This document shows, piece by piece, positions 1 to 7,415 of a stretch of 64,000 nt of DNA (positions within the stretch are counted from its first letter, which is position 1; every line of letters starts with the position of its first letter). Source of the stretch: Brevundimonas vesicularis NBRC 12165 (lineage in GTDB: Bacteria; Pseudomonadota; Alphaproteobacteria; Caulobacterales; Caulobacteraceae); contig NZ_BCWM01000003.1 of assembly GCF_001592205.1 (NCBI RefSeq), positions 1 to 64,000 on the forward strand, written 5' to 3'. The position numbers were made by a program, and so were the translations under genes. A model generated the notes under the pieces. The model did not search any database and was not told the origin of the DNA. It saw nothing but the letters and a program-made list of their open reading frames with translations.

Positions 1-38
1 GAGCCGCATCGACCCTTTTCACACCCAGTCCGTTTCCG

Positions 39-90
39 CCCCCTCCACCACGCTAAGCGCGGTCCCCCTCCCCCGTGAACGGGGGAGGAT
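39..90. repeat. GC-rich palindromic intergenic repeat, type A
   Basis: A run of CCCTCCACCACGCT and GCGGTCCCCCTCC ends in a short hairpin (CCCCC, GTGAAC, GGGGG) followed by AGGAT. The same unit recurs at 471-520 and twice, inverted, within 16286-16437. It lies just past the stop of the DUF559 gene. No coding role is visible here. The family name is unknown to me; it resembles the dispersed palindromic repeats common in GC-rich alphaproteobacteria. Confidence 0.7.
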
Positions 91-441
91 CTAGAGGGAC
101 AGAATAAATTCGGCGACGGCGTCTGCGTCGTTCAGGACGGCGGTGGCGGGGATGCGGATCGTGCGGACATCCTTGTCGGCAAGCCAGGCGTCGCGTCTGG
201 CGTCACGCGCGAGGTCGTGTTGCTGGCCGTCGATTTCGATGCAGAGGCGGTCTTTGGTGCGGTAGAAGTCGAGAATGAACACGCCTAAAGCGTGCTGGCG
301 ACGAAAGCCGTGGCCTCGAATACGTTGCCAGATCAGGACTTCCGGCAAAGACATCGACCAGCGGAGACTTCTGGCGCGTTTTTGGGTAAGGACCGGCGCT
401 CTCATGGAGCGTATCACCATCACAAGCTGTGCTTTTGGCAA
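91..441 (-). CDS. DUF559 domain protein (Vsr/restriction-endonuclease-like)
   Basis: A 116-residue protein of the DUF559 family, which has the fold of very-short-patch repair (Vsr) endonucleases. The family signature is visible in order: an N-terminal basic helix, a W..IRGHGFRRQHALG segment (about 39-53), a FILDFY strand, CIEIDGQQHD (about 68-77) with the acidic residue and QH expected at the nuclease-like site, and DARRDAWL. Family members usually end near the following beta strand, so the length is normal. The substrate and biological role are unestablished for most members. The gene is monocistronic, ends in a TAG directly beside a type A repeat, and points away from the GTA cluster. Confidence 0.75.
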   Translation of the reverse strand: MPKAQLVMVIRSMRAPVLTQKRARSLRWSMSLPEVLIWQRIRGHGFRRQHALGVFILDFYRTKDRLCIEIDGQQHDLARDARRDAWLADKDVRTIRIPATAVLNDADAVAEFILSL

Positions 442-470
442 GGGGATGCGTCGCGCATGGTGCGGCGTCC

Positions 471-520
471 GCCCCCTCCACCGCTACGCGGTCCCCCTCC
501 CCCGCATGCGGGGAAGGATC
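471..520. repeat. GC-rich palindromic intergenic repeat, type A, second copy
   Basis: This copy closely matches the copy at 39-90: CCCCCTCCACCGCT, GCGGTCCCCCTCC, then a CCCCGCATGCGGGG palindrome and AAGGATC. It abuts the ATG of the YcgN-like gene at 523, so the AAGGA at its end is the only Shine-Dalgarno-like sequence available to that gene. Confidence 0.7.
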
Positions 521-522
521 TG

Positions 523-984
523 ATGGCGCCCTACTGGGAAACCAAGACCCTGGCCGAGATGTCGCCCTCCGAGTGGGAGGGGCTGTGCGACGGGTGCGGG
601 CTGTGCTGCGTGATCCGGTTCGAGGACGAGGATACGGGCGAGGTCATTCCAACACGGGTGCATTGCAAGCTGTTCGATCCGAACGCCTGCGCCTGTTCGG
701 ACTATGCGAACCGCAAGGCCCAGGTGCCGGACTGCATCAAGCTGACGCCCGGCAATATCGAGGCGTTGGAGTGGATGCCCAAGTCGTGCGCCTATCGCCG
801 GCTGCACGAGGGGCGGCCGCTGGCGAAATGGCATCATCTGATCTCGGGCAGTCGCGAGACGGTCCATACGGCGGGCGTGTCGGTGCGGGGCCAGACGATT
901 TCGGAGCTGGCGCTGGCCGAGCCGGAAGATGCGCTGGACTTCGAGGCGCCGGAATGGACGGTCGAACGGGGCCGGGAGCGATAG
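523..984 (+). CDS. YcgN/UPF0260 family cysteine-cluster protein
   Basis: A 153-residue protein matching the YcgN (UPF0260, YkgJ-like) family, in which conserved cysteines probably bind zinc or iron. The N-terminal part carries CDGCGLCC (about 22-29), then HCKLF, a CACSDY segment, PDCIKL and the family hallmark around W-MP-SCAYRRL. Eight or more cysteines are retained and the length is typical. ATG 523 was chosen because homology to the family begins there (PYWE.K.L.EM). The longer upstream reading frame only translates the repeat. The molecular function is not known. It is followed by the GTA cluster but is not obviously part of it. Confidence 0.8.
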   Translation: MAPYWETKTLAEMSPSEWEGLCDGCGLCCVIRFEDEDTGEVIPTRVHCKLFDPNACACSDYANRKAQVPDCIKLTPGNIEALEWMPKSCAYRRLHEGRPLAKWHHLISGSRETVHTAGVSVRGQTISELALAEPEDALDFEAPEWTVERGRER

Positions 985-1100
985 GGTAGCACCCCCTAGC
1001 CAGCGCAATGACGCTGGTTGAAAGGCTGCGAAAACAAGCCATTGGCGAATTATGTGGGCGTTCTTCCGGCCTGAGGACGCTGGTCCGCTATGGTTTGGGC

Positions 1101-1541
1101 ATGACGGGAAATCGGGATGACGAAGAGGGCGGCTGCGGCGGCGCGCGCGAGACGGCTGCGTCCTGCGCCGGGTGGATGGAGCCCCTGTTCCTGATGATGA
1201 AGGGCAAGATCGAAGAGACGGCCAAGAGCGTCTGCGAGACGGACGTCAAGGACGCCGCCGTCGCCGAGAAGGTCGCGCGCCAGATCGGGGTGATCGCGCG
1301 GTCGGCCAAGGCGGTCGAGGCGATGCGACTGCTGTGCCTGAGCGACAACGAAGAGGACGAGATGGGTGGACGAACCTACGACCCCGCAGACGACGAGCGA
1401 ATCCGACGAGAGTTGCTCGTCGAATACGAGCGAATCGACAGCATCATCGAGAGAAAGGATGCTGAAGCAGCTGAACGGGCGCGAGCTAAGGCTGAAGCGC
1501 AATCATGCGCGGCTGCTGGAGCACCAACACAAGCCGCGTGA
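1101..1541 (+). CDS. Putative GTA small terminase (gp1-like)
   Basis: A 146-residue charged, helical protein placed just ahead of the large terminase, where RcGTA has gp1, the small terminase subunit that recruits DNA for packaging. The central part (about 25-85) reads as amphipathic helices. The C-terminal third is rich in Glu, Arg and Ala and looks like a coiled coil. It has no motif I recognise, so the call rests on position and size (RcGTA gp1 is about 100 residues). ATG 1101 is preferred over the upstream start at 1008. It overlaps the terminase gene by about 80 nt, assuming ATG 1459 for the latter. Confidence 0.5.
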   Translation: MTGNRDDEEGGCGGARETAASCAGWMEPLFLMMKGKIEETAKSVCETDVKDAAVAEKVARQIGVIARSAKAVEAMRLLCLSDNEEDEMGGRTYDPADDERIRRELLVEYERIDSIIERKDAEAAERARAKAEAQSCAAAGAPTQAA

Positions 1542-2685
1542 CCTCGACCTGCGGACCTGGCTTCTGTTGGGGGGACGGGGGTCGGGCAAGACCTTCGCCG
1601 GGTCGGTCTGGATCGACAAGATGGCGCGAAAACTGCCAGGCATCACCCTGGCCCTGGTCGGCCCCGCCCTGCACGACGTGCGCGAGGTGATGGTGGAGGG
1701 GGCGTCGGGGATCAAGGCGTTGGCTGAGCCGGGCGACCGGCCGCGTTGGGAGGCGGGGCGGCGTCGGCTGGTGTGGAAAAATCAGTCGGCGGCCTATGCG
1801 TTTTCGGCCGAGGATCCCGACAGTCTGAGGGGGCCGCAGTTTCATGGGGCCTGGGCGGACGAGTTCTGCGCCTGGCGACGGCCGGAGATGGTGCTGTCGA
1901 ACCTGAGGTTCGGACTGCGGCTGGGGGCCTCGCCGCTGCTGGCGGTGACGACGACGCCCCGGCCGATCCCGGCGCTGAGGCGGTTGATGGCCGAGACCGG
2001 GACGGTGACGGAACGGGCGGCGACGGCGCTGAACGCGCAGAACCTGTCGCCCGGCTTTCTGGCGCATCTGAACGACGTCTATGGCGGGACGCGGCTGGCG
2101 GCGCAGGAGCTGGAAGGCGTGGTGGTCGAGGGCGAGGGCGCCCTGTTCCGCATCGCGGATCTGAAAAGGGCCAGGGGCGCGCGGCGGGTCGAACTGGACC
2201 GGATCGTCGTGGCGGTCGATCCGCCGGCGACCGCGACCGGAGACGCCTGCGGCATCGTGGTCGTGGGGCGAAAAGGTCGCCAGGCCTTCGTACTGGCCGA
2301 CCGGACGGTGCAGGGGCGCTCGCCGCAGAGCTGGGGCGGGGCGGTCAGCGCGGCCGCGCACGAATTCGGCGCGCACGAGGTGGTCGCCGAGAGCAATCAG
2401 GGCGGCGACATGGTGCGGTCGATTCTGGCCATCAGCGCGTGTCCTTGCCGGATCGAGATGGTCCACGCCTCGCGGTCCAAGGCGGCGCGGGCCGAGCCGG
2501 TGGCCCTGCTCTATGAACAGGGGCGGGTGGTCCACTGCGACGCCTTCCCGGCGCTGGAGGAAGAGATGCTGGCGCTGGGCAGCGAGGGCGGACCCAGCCC
2601 GGATCGGGCCGACGCCCTGGTGTGGGCGATCACGCGGCTGATGCTGGGGCCGCAGTCGGCGGGACCGCGGTTGCGGGGGCTTTAG
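1459..2685 (+). CDS. GTA large terminase (gp2)
   Basis: The packaging ATPase/nuclease that fills GTA heads with host DNA. From ATG 1459 it has 408 residues. The Walker A motif GGRGSGKT lies at about 38-45, and Walker B with its catalytic acid is WADEF at about 132-136. A coupling region (LAVTTTPRP) follows. The C-terminal RNase H-like nuclease starts at VAVDPP and continues with an ESNQGG segment and a terminal DRADALVWA. The ATG at 1459 puts the Walker A at the position usual for GTA terminases. An upstream ATG at 1366 would add a Ser/Thr-rich extension inside gp1. Next is the head-spike pair rather than the portal, which differs from the compact RcGTA order. Confidence 0.92.
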   Translation: MLKQLNGRELRLKRNHARLLEHQHKPRDLDLRTWLLLGGRGSGKTFAGSVWIDKMARKLPGITLALVGPALHDVREVMVEGASGIKALAEPGDRPRWEAGRRRLVWKNQSAAYAFSAEDPDSLRGPQFHGAWADEFCAWRRPEMVLSNLRFGLRLGASPLLAVTTTPRPIPALRRLMAETGTVTERAATALNAQNLSPGFLAHLNDVYGGTRLAAQELEGVVVEGEGALFRIADLKRARGARRVELDRIVVAVDPPATATGDACGIVVVGRKGRQAFVLADRTVQGRSPQSWGGAVSAAAHEFGAHEVVAESNQGGDMVRSILAISACPCRIEMVHASRSKAARAEPVALLYEQGRVVHCDAFPALEEEMLALGSEGGPSPDRADALVWAITRLMLGPQSAGPRLRGL

Positions 2686-2717
2686 AGCCTCGAGATTTCA
2701 ACGACAGGAGAGACGAT

Positions 2718-3005
2718 ATGCCGGCCATTCCCGAGCGGGACGGATTGCTGAACCATGGGCGCGACGCGGGCGGGCCGGCGAGGCGCGCGGCGGCGGTCAC
2801 GCCCAGCGATGCGGCCGATCTGACGACCTACGCCAAGGCGCTGTATGTCGGTGGGGCGGGCAATGTCCGTGTGCTGACGGTCGGGAGCGAGGATGGGGAC
2901 GCCGTGACCTTCGCCAACCATCCGGTGGGGTGGTTGCCGGTGCAGGTGCGCCGGGTGATGGCGACCGGGACGACGGCAACGCAGATCGTGGCGGCCTTCG
3001 ACTGA
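2718..3005 (+). CDS. GTA head-spike base protein (rcc01079/GhsA-like)
   Basis: A 95-residue protein resembling the spike base family defined by Rhodobacter capsulatus rcc01079 (GhsA), which anchors head spikes on GTA capsids. Visible family traits are the short length, an AADLTTYAKALYVGGAGNVR-like start of the fold, then a V.VGSEDGDAVTF stretch and a C-terminal LPVQVRRVMATGTTAT..V segment. A good ribosome site (ACAGGAGAG) precedes ATG 2718. It overlaps the next gene as TGATG, implying translational coupling with its presumed spike partner. In R. capsulatus the spike genes lie outside the main cluster, while here they are between terminase and portal. Confidence 0.75.
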   Translation: MPAIPERDGLLNHGRDAGGPARRAAAVTPSDAADLTTYAKALYVGGAGNVRVLTVGSEDGDAVTFANHPVGWLPVQVRRVMATGTTATQIVAAFD

Positions 3006-4144
3006 TGTCGGGTGTCGAGATCGGAGCGGCGACGGCGGCGCCGGGCGGGGTGCTGGCCGGTGTCTTGGGTGGGGCGCGGTTCGCCGTGCCCGATATGCCC
3101 GTCTGGTCGGCGGCGGTCAGGACCATGCAGGCGGGCGGTCGCGAGGCGCGGCTGCTGTGCATCGGCGACAGCGTGACCCAAGGCTATGGCGCGGTCTCCG
3201 GCGGCTGGACGCCGAACGGTCGGGCGGGCGCCTGGCCCGAACGGCTGGCGGCGATGATGAGCGGGCGGGGCCTGCCGGCCTCGGCGACGTCGGTGGCTGG
3301 AGCGGGGGCGGCGGATGGGGCCAGCGGGGGTTATTCCGCCTATGACCCGCGCGTGACCCTGGGGGCCGGCTGGGGCGTCAACGCCCTGACCGGGATGGGC
3401 GGCAAGCTGTTTTCGGGCGCGGCGTCGTCGACGGGCGTGTGGAGCTTTCAACCGGACCGGCCGGTGGATCGGTTCGATCTGTGGGCCGTAACCAATACGG
3501 CGCTGGGGGTGCTGACGATCGAGACGGACGGCGCAGTGCGGGCGACGGTGAACACCACCAAGGCGGCGGCGATGGAGGTTGCGACCGTGGCCTTTCCCGA
3601 GACCGCCGGACCGGTGAGCGTGCGCTGGGCCTCGGGCGGGGCGGTGTTCATCGCGGGCGGGGTCGCGTGGCGGTCGGACGTGAAGCGGGCGCGGGTGATC
3701 AACGCCGGATGGGGCGGAGCCCGGATCGCGGACTGGATCACGACGGACCAGCCGTACCGGGCCTATGGGTCGATCCCGGCGGCGGCGCCTGATCTGTCGG
3801 TCGTGTGTCTGACGATCAACGACTGGAACGCGGGGACGGCGGTCGCGACCTACAAGGCCGGGCTGGGGACGCTGGTGGATCGGTGCCTGACGACGGGGGA
3901 CGTGCTGCTGATGACGGGATGTCCGTCGGATCCGGCCCAGGGCAAGGCGAGTTATGCCGCGCAAGCCGCGTTGCGGGACGCGGTGTTCGAGGTAGCGGCG
4001 GCGCGAGGGTTGGCGGCGCCCATCGATGGGACGGCCCTGTTCGGCGGCAGCTTCGCCGGCGGTCTGATGTTCGATTCCGTTCATCCCAATGCGGCGGGCC
4101 AGGCGCGGATCGCCGAGGCGGTGCGGGCGCGTGTGATGATCTGA
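3005..4144 (+). CDS. GTA head spike, SGNH/GDSL-hydrolase-like (GhsB-like)
   Basis: A 379-residue protein with an SGNH hydrolase frame. Block I is LCIGDSVTQGY (Ser about 56), block III is LTINDW (Asn about 272) and block V is DSVHPN (Asp about 357, His about 360), so the Ser-Asp-His triad is intact. A beta-rich stretch of about 120 residues between blocks I and II may be a carbohydrate-binding sandwich. In R. capsulatus, GhsB forms head spikes that bind the host capsule. Position after a spike-base gene supports the same role here. Whether it hydrolyses polysaccharide esters is inference. It is coupled to the upstream gene through TGATG. Confidence 0.72.
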   Translation: MSGVEIGAATAAPGGVLAGVLGGARFAVPDMPVWSAAVRTMQAGGREARLLCIGDSVTQGYGAVSGGWTPNGRAGAWPERLAAMMSGRGLPASATSVAGAGAADGASGGYSAYDPRVTLGAGWGVNALTGMGGKLFSGAASSTGVWSFQPDRPVDRFDLWAVTNTALGVLTIETDGAVRATVNTTKAAAMEVATVAFPETAGPVSVRWASGGAVFIAGGVAWRSDVKRARVINAGWGGARIADWITTDQPYRAYGSIPAAAPDLSVVCLTINDWNAGTAVATYKAGLGTLVDRCLTTGDVLLMTGCPSDPAQGKASYAAQAALRDAVFEVAAARGLAAPIDGTALFGGSFAGGLMFDSVHPNAAGQARIAEAVRARVMI

Positions 4145-4182
4145 GGTTGTCGCTCGCGCTCGCGCGGTGGTAACCGTGGCGG

Positions 4183-5268
4183 ATGGGGGAGCGGTTCTAC
4201 GGGGTGCAGGCGCTGCGGTTCGCGGCGGCGACGGCGGTGGTCGTCACACACGCCGTGGATCTGGCCGGGACGCGGCTGGAGCTGGAGACGGTGCTGGCCG
4301 GTGGGACGCTGGAGAATTTCGGCGCCGTGGGCGTGGACGTGTTCTTCGTCATCAGCGGCTTCATCATCGCCACGACGACGCGGGGGCAGGCGGGCGTCGA
4401 GGCGGCCGGGGCCTTCCTGTGGCGGCGGTTTCGGCGGGTGGCGCCGATCTACTGGCTGCTGTCGCTGCCGATCCTGATCGGGATGGCGCGGGGCGGGACG
4501 CTGAGCCCGGAGGTGGCGGCGGCCACGTTCCTGTTCTGGCCGTTCAGCGGGCTAGAGATGACGTTTCCGGCGCTGGGGCCGGGGTGGACCCTGTGTTTCG
4601 AAATGCTGTTCTACGCCGGGTTCGGCTTGGCCATAGCGGGCAGGGCGATGGCGGGCGGCCGGCGGGTCGGCTGGGGGCTGGTCGGGGCCTATGCAGTGAT
4701 GCTGGCGGTCGGATTGGTCGTGGCGGCGCCGGTGCTGAGGTTCTGGGGCGCGCCGATCATTCTGGAGTTTCTGCTGGGCGTCGGGATCGCGTCGGTGTGG
4801 CGGTTCGCGCCGCGTGGGTTGGCGCTGTGGGCGGTCGGGCTGGCGGTGGTCGGGTTCGGGCTGGGCCTGGTGGTCGGCTATGGCGGCATCGACGATGTGC
4901 GGGCGCTGAACGATCCTTGGAACGGGTTGAGGCGGGCAGCGGTCTGGGGGCTGCCCAGCGCGCTGCTGGTGTTCGGCGTGGTGCGGATGGAGCGGACGGA
5001 CGCGGCGCCGGGGCGGTCGGGGCGAGCGGCGGCCTTCATGGGGGATGCGTCCTATTCGATCTATCTGGTCCATGTGCTGGTCATCCGGGCCTTGGGGCGA
5101 ATGTTTGAGAGCGGGATGGTCGCCCTGCCGGGGGATGCGGTGGTGGGGCTGACTGTGCTCGCCAGTCTGGCGGCGGGGGCGGTTGTGCATCTGTGGGTGG
5201 AGCGGCCGCTGCTGAAATTTATGAGCCCCTCTCCCGCTGGGAGAGGGCTTGAGCGTCCGAGAGCGTAG
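4183..5268 (+). CDS. Acyltransferase family 3 membrane protein (OafA/YrhL-like)
   Basis: A 361-residue integral membrane acyltransferase of the family that O-acetylates lipopolysaccharide, capsule or other surface glycans. The N-terminal signature FYGVQALRFAAATAVVVTH carries the conserved R and H, followed by GVDVFFVISGFII and RR.RRVAPIYW. About ten hydrophobic helices follow, with a late SYSIYLVHVLVIR motif. The last 13 or so residues (PSPAGRGLERPRA) are translated from a repeat, so the native end was near KFM. It lies within the GTA cluster directly after the spike genes, suggesting but not proving a link to surface-glycan recognition. Start chosen at ATG 4183; no strong ribosome site is visible. 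Confidence 0.82.
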   Translation: MGERFYGVQALRFAAATAVVVTHAVDLAGTRLELETVLAGGTLENFGAVGVDVFFVISGFIIATTTRGQAGVEAAGAFLWRRFRRVAPIYWLLSLPILIGMARGGTLSPEVAAATFLFWPFSGLEMTFPALGPGWTLCFEMLFYAGFGLAIAGRAMAGGRRVGWGLVGAYAVMLAVGLVVAAPVLRFWGAPIILEFLLGVGIASVWRFAPRGLALWAVGLAVVGFGLGLVVGYGGIDDVRALNDPWNGLRRAAVWGLPSALLVFGVVRMERTDAAPGRSGRAAAFMGDASYSIYLVHVLVIRALGRMFESGMVALPGDAVVGLTVLASLAAGAVVHLWVERPLLKFMSPSPAGRGLERPRA

Positions 5269-5371
5269 CGATCGGTCAACGCGAAAGGGTGAGGGTCGCG
5301 CTCGTGCGGACTGGCACGCCGGCCGACCCTCATCCGGCTCTTCGAGCCACCTTCTCCCACTGGGAGAAGGG
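5226..5371. repeat. Palindromic repeat pair, type C
   Basis: Two hairpins, CCCCTCTCCCGCTGGGAGAGGG at the left and CCTTCTCCCACTGGGAGAAGG at the right, flank about 100 nt containing GGGTGAGGGTCG and its near-complement CGACCCTCATCC. The element can fold on itself as a whole. Its left end is read in frame as the C-terminus of the acyltransferase, and its right end lies about 25 nt before the portal start. Confidence 0.75.
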
Positions 5372-5394
5372 ACAAGAAATCTGAGGAGATTGCG

Positions 5395-6567
5395 ATGGTT
5401 TCGATCCGGTGGCCGTTCGGCCAGGCGGGGCGCGTGGGCGCGCCTGAGGGTAAGGAGAGCCGGGCGGTCGGGGTGATCGCCTTGTCGGGGGTGGGGCGGC
5501 CGCGGTGGACGCCCAACGACTACGCCAGCCTGGCGCGCGAGGGGTATCAGAAGAATGCGGTGGCCTATCGCTGCATCCGCATGATCGCCGAGGCGGCGGC
5601 GGCTGCGCCCTTCGCGGTGTTTGTGGACGGGGCGCGCGACGATGCGCATCCGCTGGCGAAACTGATGCGTCGGCCCAATCCAGAGCAGTCGGGGGCGGAG
5701 CTGATGGAGGCGGTCTATGGGGCGGTGCAGGTGTCGGGCAACGCCTATGTCGAGGCGACCGGCGATGCGGACGGAGACGGGGCGCCGGACGAACTGTGGG
5801 CGCTGCGGTCGGATCGGGTGAAGGTGGTTCCGGGCCGGTCAGGCTGGCCCGAGGCCTGGGATTATTCCGTAGACGGACGGTCGGTGCGGATCGGGCGGGC
5901 GGCGGACGGCTGGGCGCCGGTGATGCACCTGAAGCTGTGGCACCCGCTGGACGATTGGTACGGGCTGTCGCCGCTGGAGGCGGCGGCGCAGGGGGTGGAT
6001 GCGCACAATGCGGCCGGCGCCTGGAACAAGGCCCTGCTGGACAATGCGGCGCGGCCGTCGGGGGCGCTGGTCTATGGGGCGAGGAACGGCGAGCGGCTGA
6101 CGGACGGACAATTCGAGGCGCTGAAGGATCAGCTATCGACCGTCTATGCCGGGGCGACCAACGCCGGGCGGCCGATCCTGCTGGAGGGCGGAATGGACTG
6201 GAAGCCGCTGAGCCTGACGCCGGCGGAGATGGATTTCACCGCCGGCAAACATGCGGCGGCGCGCGAGATCGCCCTGGCGTTCGGGGTGCCGCCGCAGCTG
6301 CTGGGGATACCGGGCGATGCGACCTACGCCAACTATCGCGAGGCCAACGCAGCCTTCTGGCGACAGACGGTGATTCCGCTGGTGCGGAAGGCGGCGGGGG
6401 CGATGACGGGCTGGCTGGGCGAGCGGTTCGCGGGGTGCGAAATCCGGGCGGACCTGGATGCGGTCTCGGCGCTGCAGCCCGAGCGGGACGCCCTGTGGGC
6501 GCGGCTGGAGGCGGCGAGCTTCCTGACCGACGAAGAGCGTCGGCGGATGGCCGGGTTGGGGGCATGA
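5395..6567 (+). CDS. GTA portal protein (gp3, HK97 family)
   Basis: The HK97-type portal, the dodecameric ring through which DNA enters and leaves the head. It has 390 residues, typical for GTA portals. Characteristic segments are YQKNAVAYRCIRMIAEA (about 52-68), H PLAKLMRRPNP, a SGNAYVEA strand, MHLKLWHPLDDWYG.SPLEAA and the FGVPPQLLGIPGDATYANYREA block (about 299-320). A GAGGAG ribosome site precedes ATG 5395. The next gene starts in an ATGA overlap with its stop. It lies 126 nt after the acyltransferase, with a repeat between. Confidence 0.93.
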   Translation: MVSIRWPFGQAGRVGAPEGKESRAVGVIALSGVGRPRWTPNDYASLAREGYQKNAVAYRCIRMIAEAAAAAPFAVFVDGARDDAHPLAKLMRRPNPEQSGAELMEAVYGAVQVSGNAYVEATGDADGDGAPDELWALRSDRVKVVPGRSGWPEAWDYSVDGRSVRIGRAADGWAPVMHLKLWHPLDDWYGLSPLEAAAQGVDAHNAAGAWNKALLDNAARPSGALVYGARNGERLTDGQFEALKDQLSTVYAGATNAGRPILLEGGMDWKPLSLTPAEMDFTAGKHAAAREIALAFGVPPQLLGIPGDATYANYREANAAFWRQTVIPLVRKAAGAMTGWLGERFAGCEIRADLDAVSALQPERDALWARLEAASFLTDEERRRMAGLGA

Positions 6568-6794
6568 CCGAACATCATATCCGGCGCGTGCCGACGGCGC
6601 TGCTGATCGCCGTCGTGGTACAGACGGTGGGCGGCCTGGTCTGGGCCGGGGGCGCCGCGGCGCGGATCGCGACGCTGGAGCAGCGGGTCGGGGAGCAGAG
6701 GCTGGTCGCCGAACGGCTGGCGCGGCTGGAGGTTCAGGGCGAGGCGATGGCGGCGGCCGTGGAGCGGATCGAGCGGCGGTTGGAGGGTAAATGA
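6564..6794 (+). CDS. Small GTA membrane/coiled-coil protein (gp3.5-like)
   Basis: A 76-residue protein with one N-terminal membrane helix (VPTALLIAVVVQTVGGLVW) followed by a regular heptad-like coiled coil (about 35-74) rich in Glu, Arg, Ala and Leu. A small ORF of this kind commonly sits between portal and protease in GTA clusters. Its function is unknown to me; a scaffold or membrane-associated assembly role would be speculation. It starts in an ATGA overlap with the portal and ends in an ATGA overlap with the protease, so the three are probably co-translated. Confidence 0.7.
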   Translation: MTEHHIRRVPTALLIAVVVQTVGGLVWAGGAAARIATLEQRVGEQRLVAERLARLEVQGEAMAAAVERIERRLEGK

Positions 6795-7384
6795 GTGGCG
6801 CGCGCAGTTTTCTCCCTCCCCGCTCCGGGGAGGGTGGTCGCGGAGCGACCGGGTGGGGGCGGCCAGGCAAGGCCGCACCGCTGGAAACGAAGGAGGTCGG
6901 CGGGACGTCGCCTGGCCGCCCCCACCCGGTCTCGCCTGACGGCTCGACCACCCTCCCCCGCAGGGGGAGGGAGAGGTCCGACGCGCTGGTCATCGAAGGC
7001 TACGCCTCGCTGTGGGGCGTGGCGGATCTGAACGGGGACGTAGTGCAGGCAGGGGCCTTTGCGGACAGTCTGGCCAAGACGGGGGCTGAGGGGGTGCGAA
7101 TGCTGAACCAACACGATGCGCGCGCGCCGGTCGGGGTCTGGGAGCAGATCGTCGAGGATGCGCGCGGCCTGTTCGTGCGCGGCCGGATCGAGGACTGGTC
7201 GGCCGAGGCGCGGTTCGCCGGGGCGTTGAGCCGAGCCGGGGCGCTGGATGGTCTGTCGATCGGATACCGCACGGCGCGGGCCCGGCGTCAGGGGCGGCTG
7301 CGGGTGCTGAGCGGGGTCGAGTTATGGGAGGTGTCGCTGGTGACGTTTCCGATGCTGCCGGGGGCGCGGTTCAGTTTGGCGTGA
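6791..7384 (+). CDS. GTA prohead protease (gp4, S78) with repeat-derived N-terminus
   Basis: The HK97-type maturation protease that trims the capsid during head assembly. The core runs from about residue 64: IEGYASLWG, LNGDVVQAGAF, RMLNQHD..PVG with the catalytic His, and LDGLSIGYRT with the catalytic Ser. The first 62 or so residues are almost wholly a translated palindromic repeat (6812-6976), giving a Pro/Gly/Arg-rich leader absent from normal homologues. No ATG, GTG or TTG lies in frame between the repeat and the conserved core, so translation must cross the repeat unless a rare codon is used. The ATG overlaps the previous stop (ATGA). It may still be functional, because the added segment precedes the folded core. 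Confidence 0.85.
   Translation: MSGARSFLPPRSGEGGRGATGWGRPGKAAPLETKEVGGTSPGRPHPVSPDGSTTLPRRGRERSDALVIEGYASLWGVADLNGDVVQAGAFADSLAKTGAEGVRMLNQHDARAPVGVWEQIVEDARGLFVRGRIEDWSAEARFAGALSRAGALDGLSIGYRTARARRQGRLRVLSGVELWEVSLVTFPMLPGARFSLA
6812..6976. repeat. Palindromic repeat pair, type B, inside the protease ORF
   Basis: The outer arms are CTCCCTCCCCGCTCCGGGGAGG and CCTCCCCCGCAGGGGGAGGG. The inner arms (GACCGGGTGGGGGCGGCCAGGC and its approximate complement ending CACCCGGTCTC) allow a long hairpin of about 165 nt. A close relative lies at 10509-10665. The whole unit remains open in the protease reading frame. Confidence 0.8.
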
Positions 7385-7415
7385 GCAAGTGGTGGCGTCC
7401 TATCCATTGAGGTCG

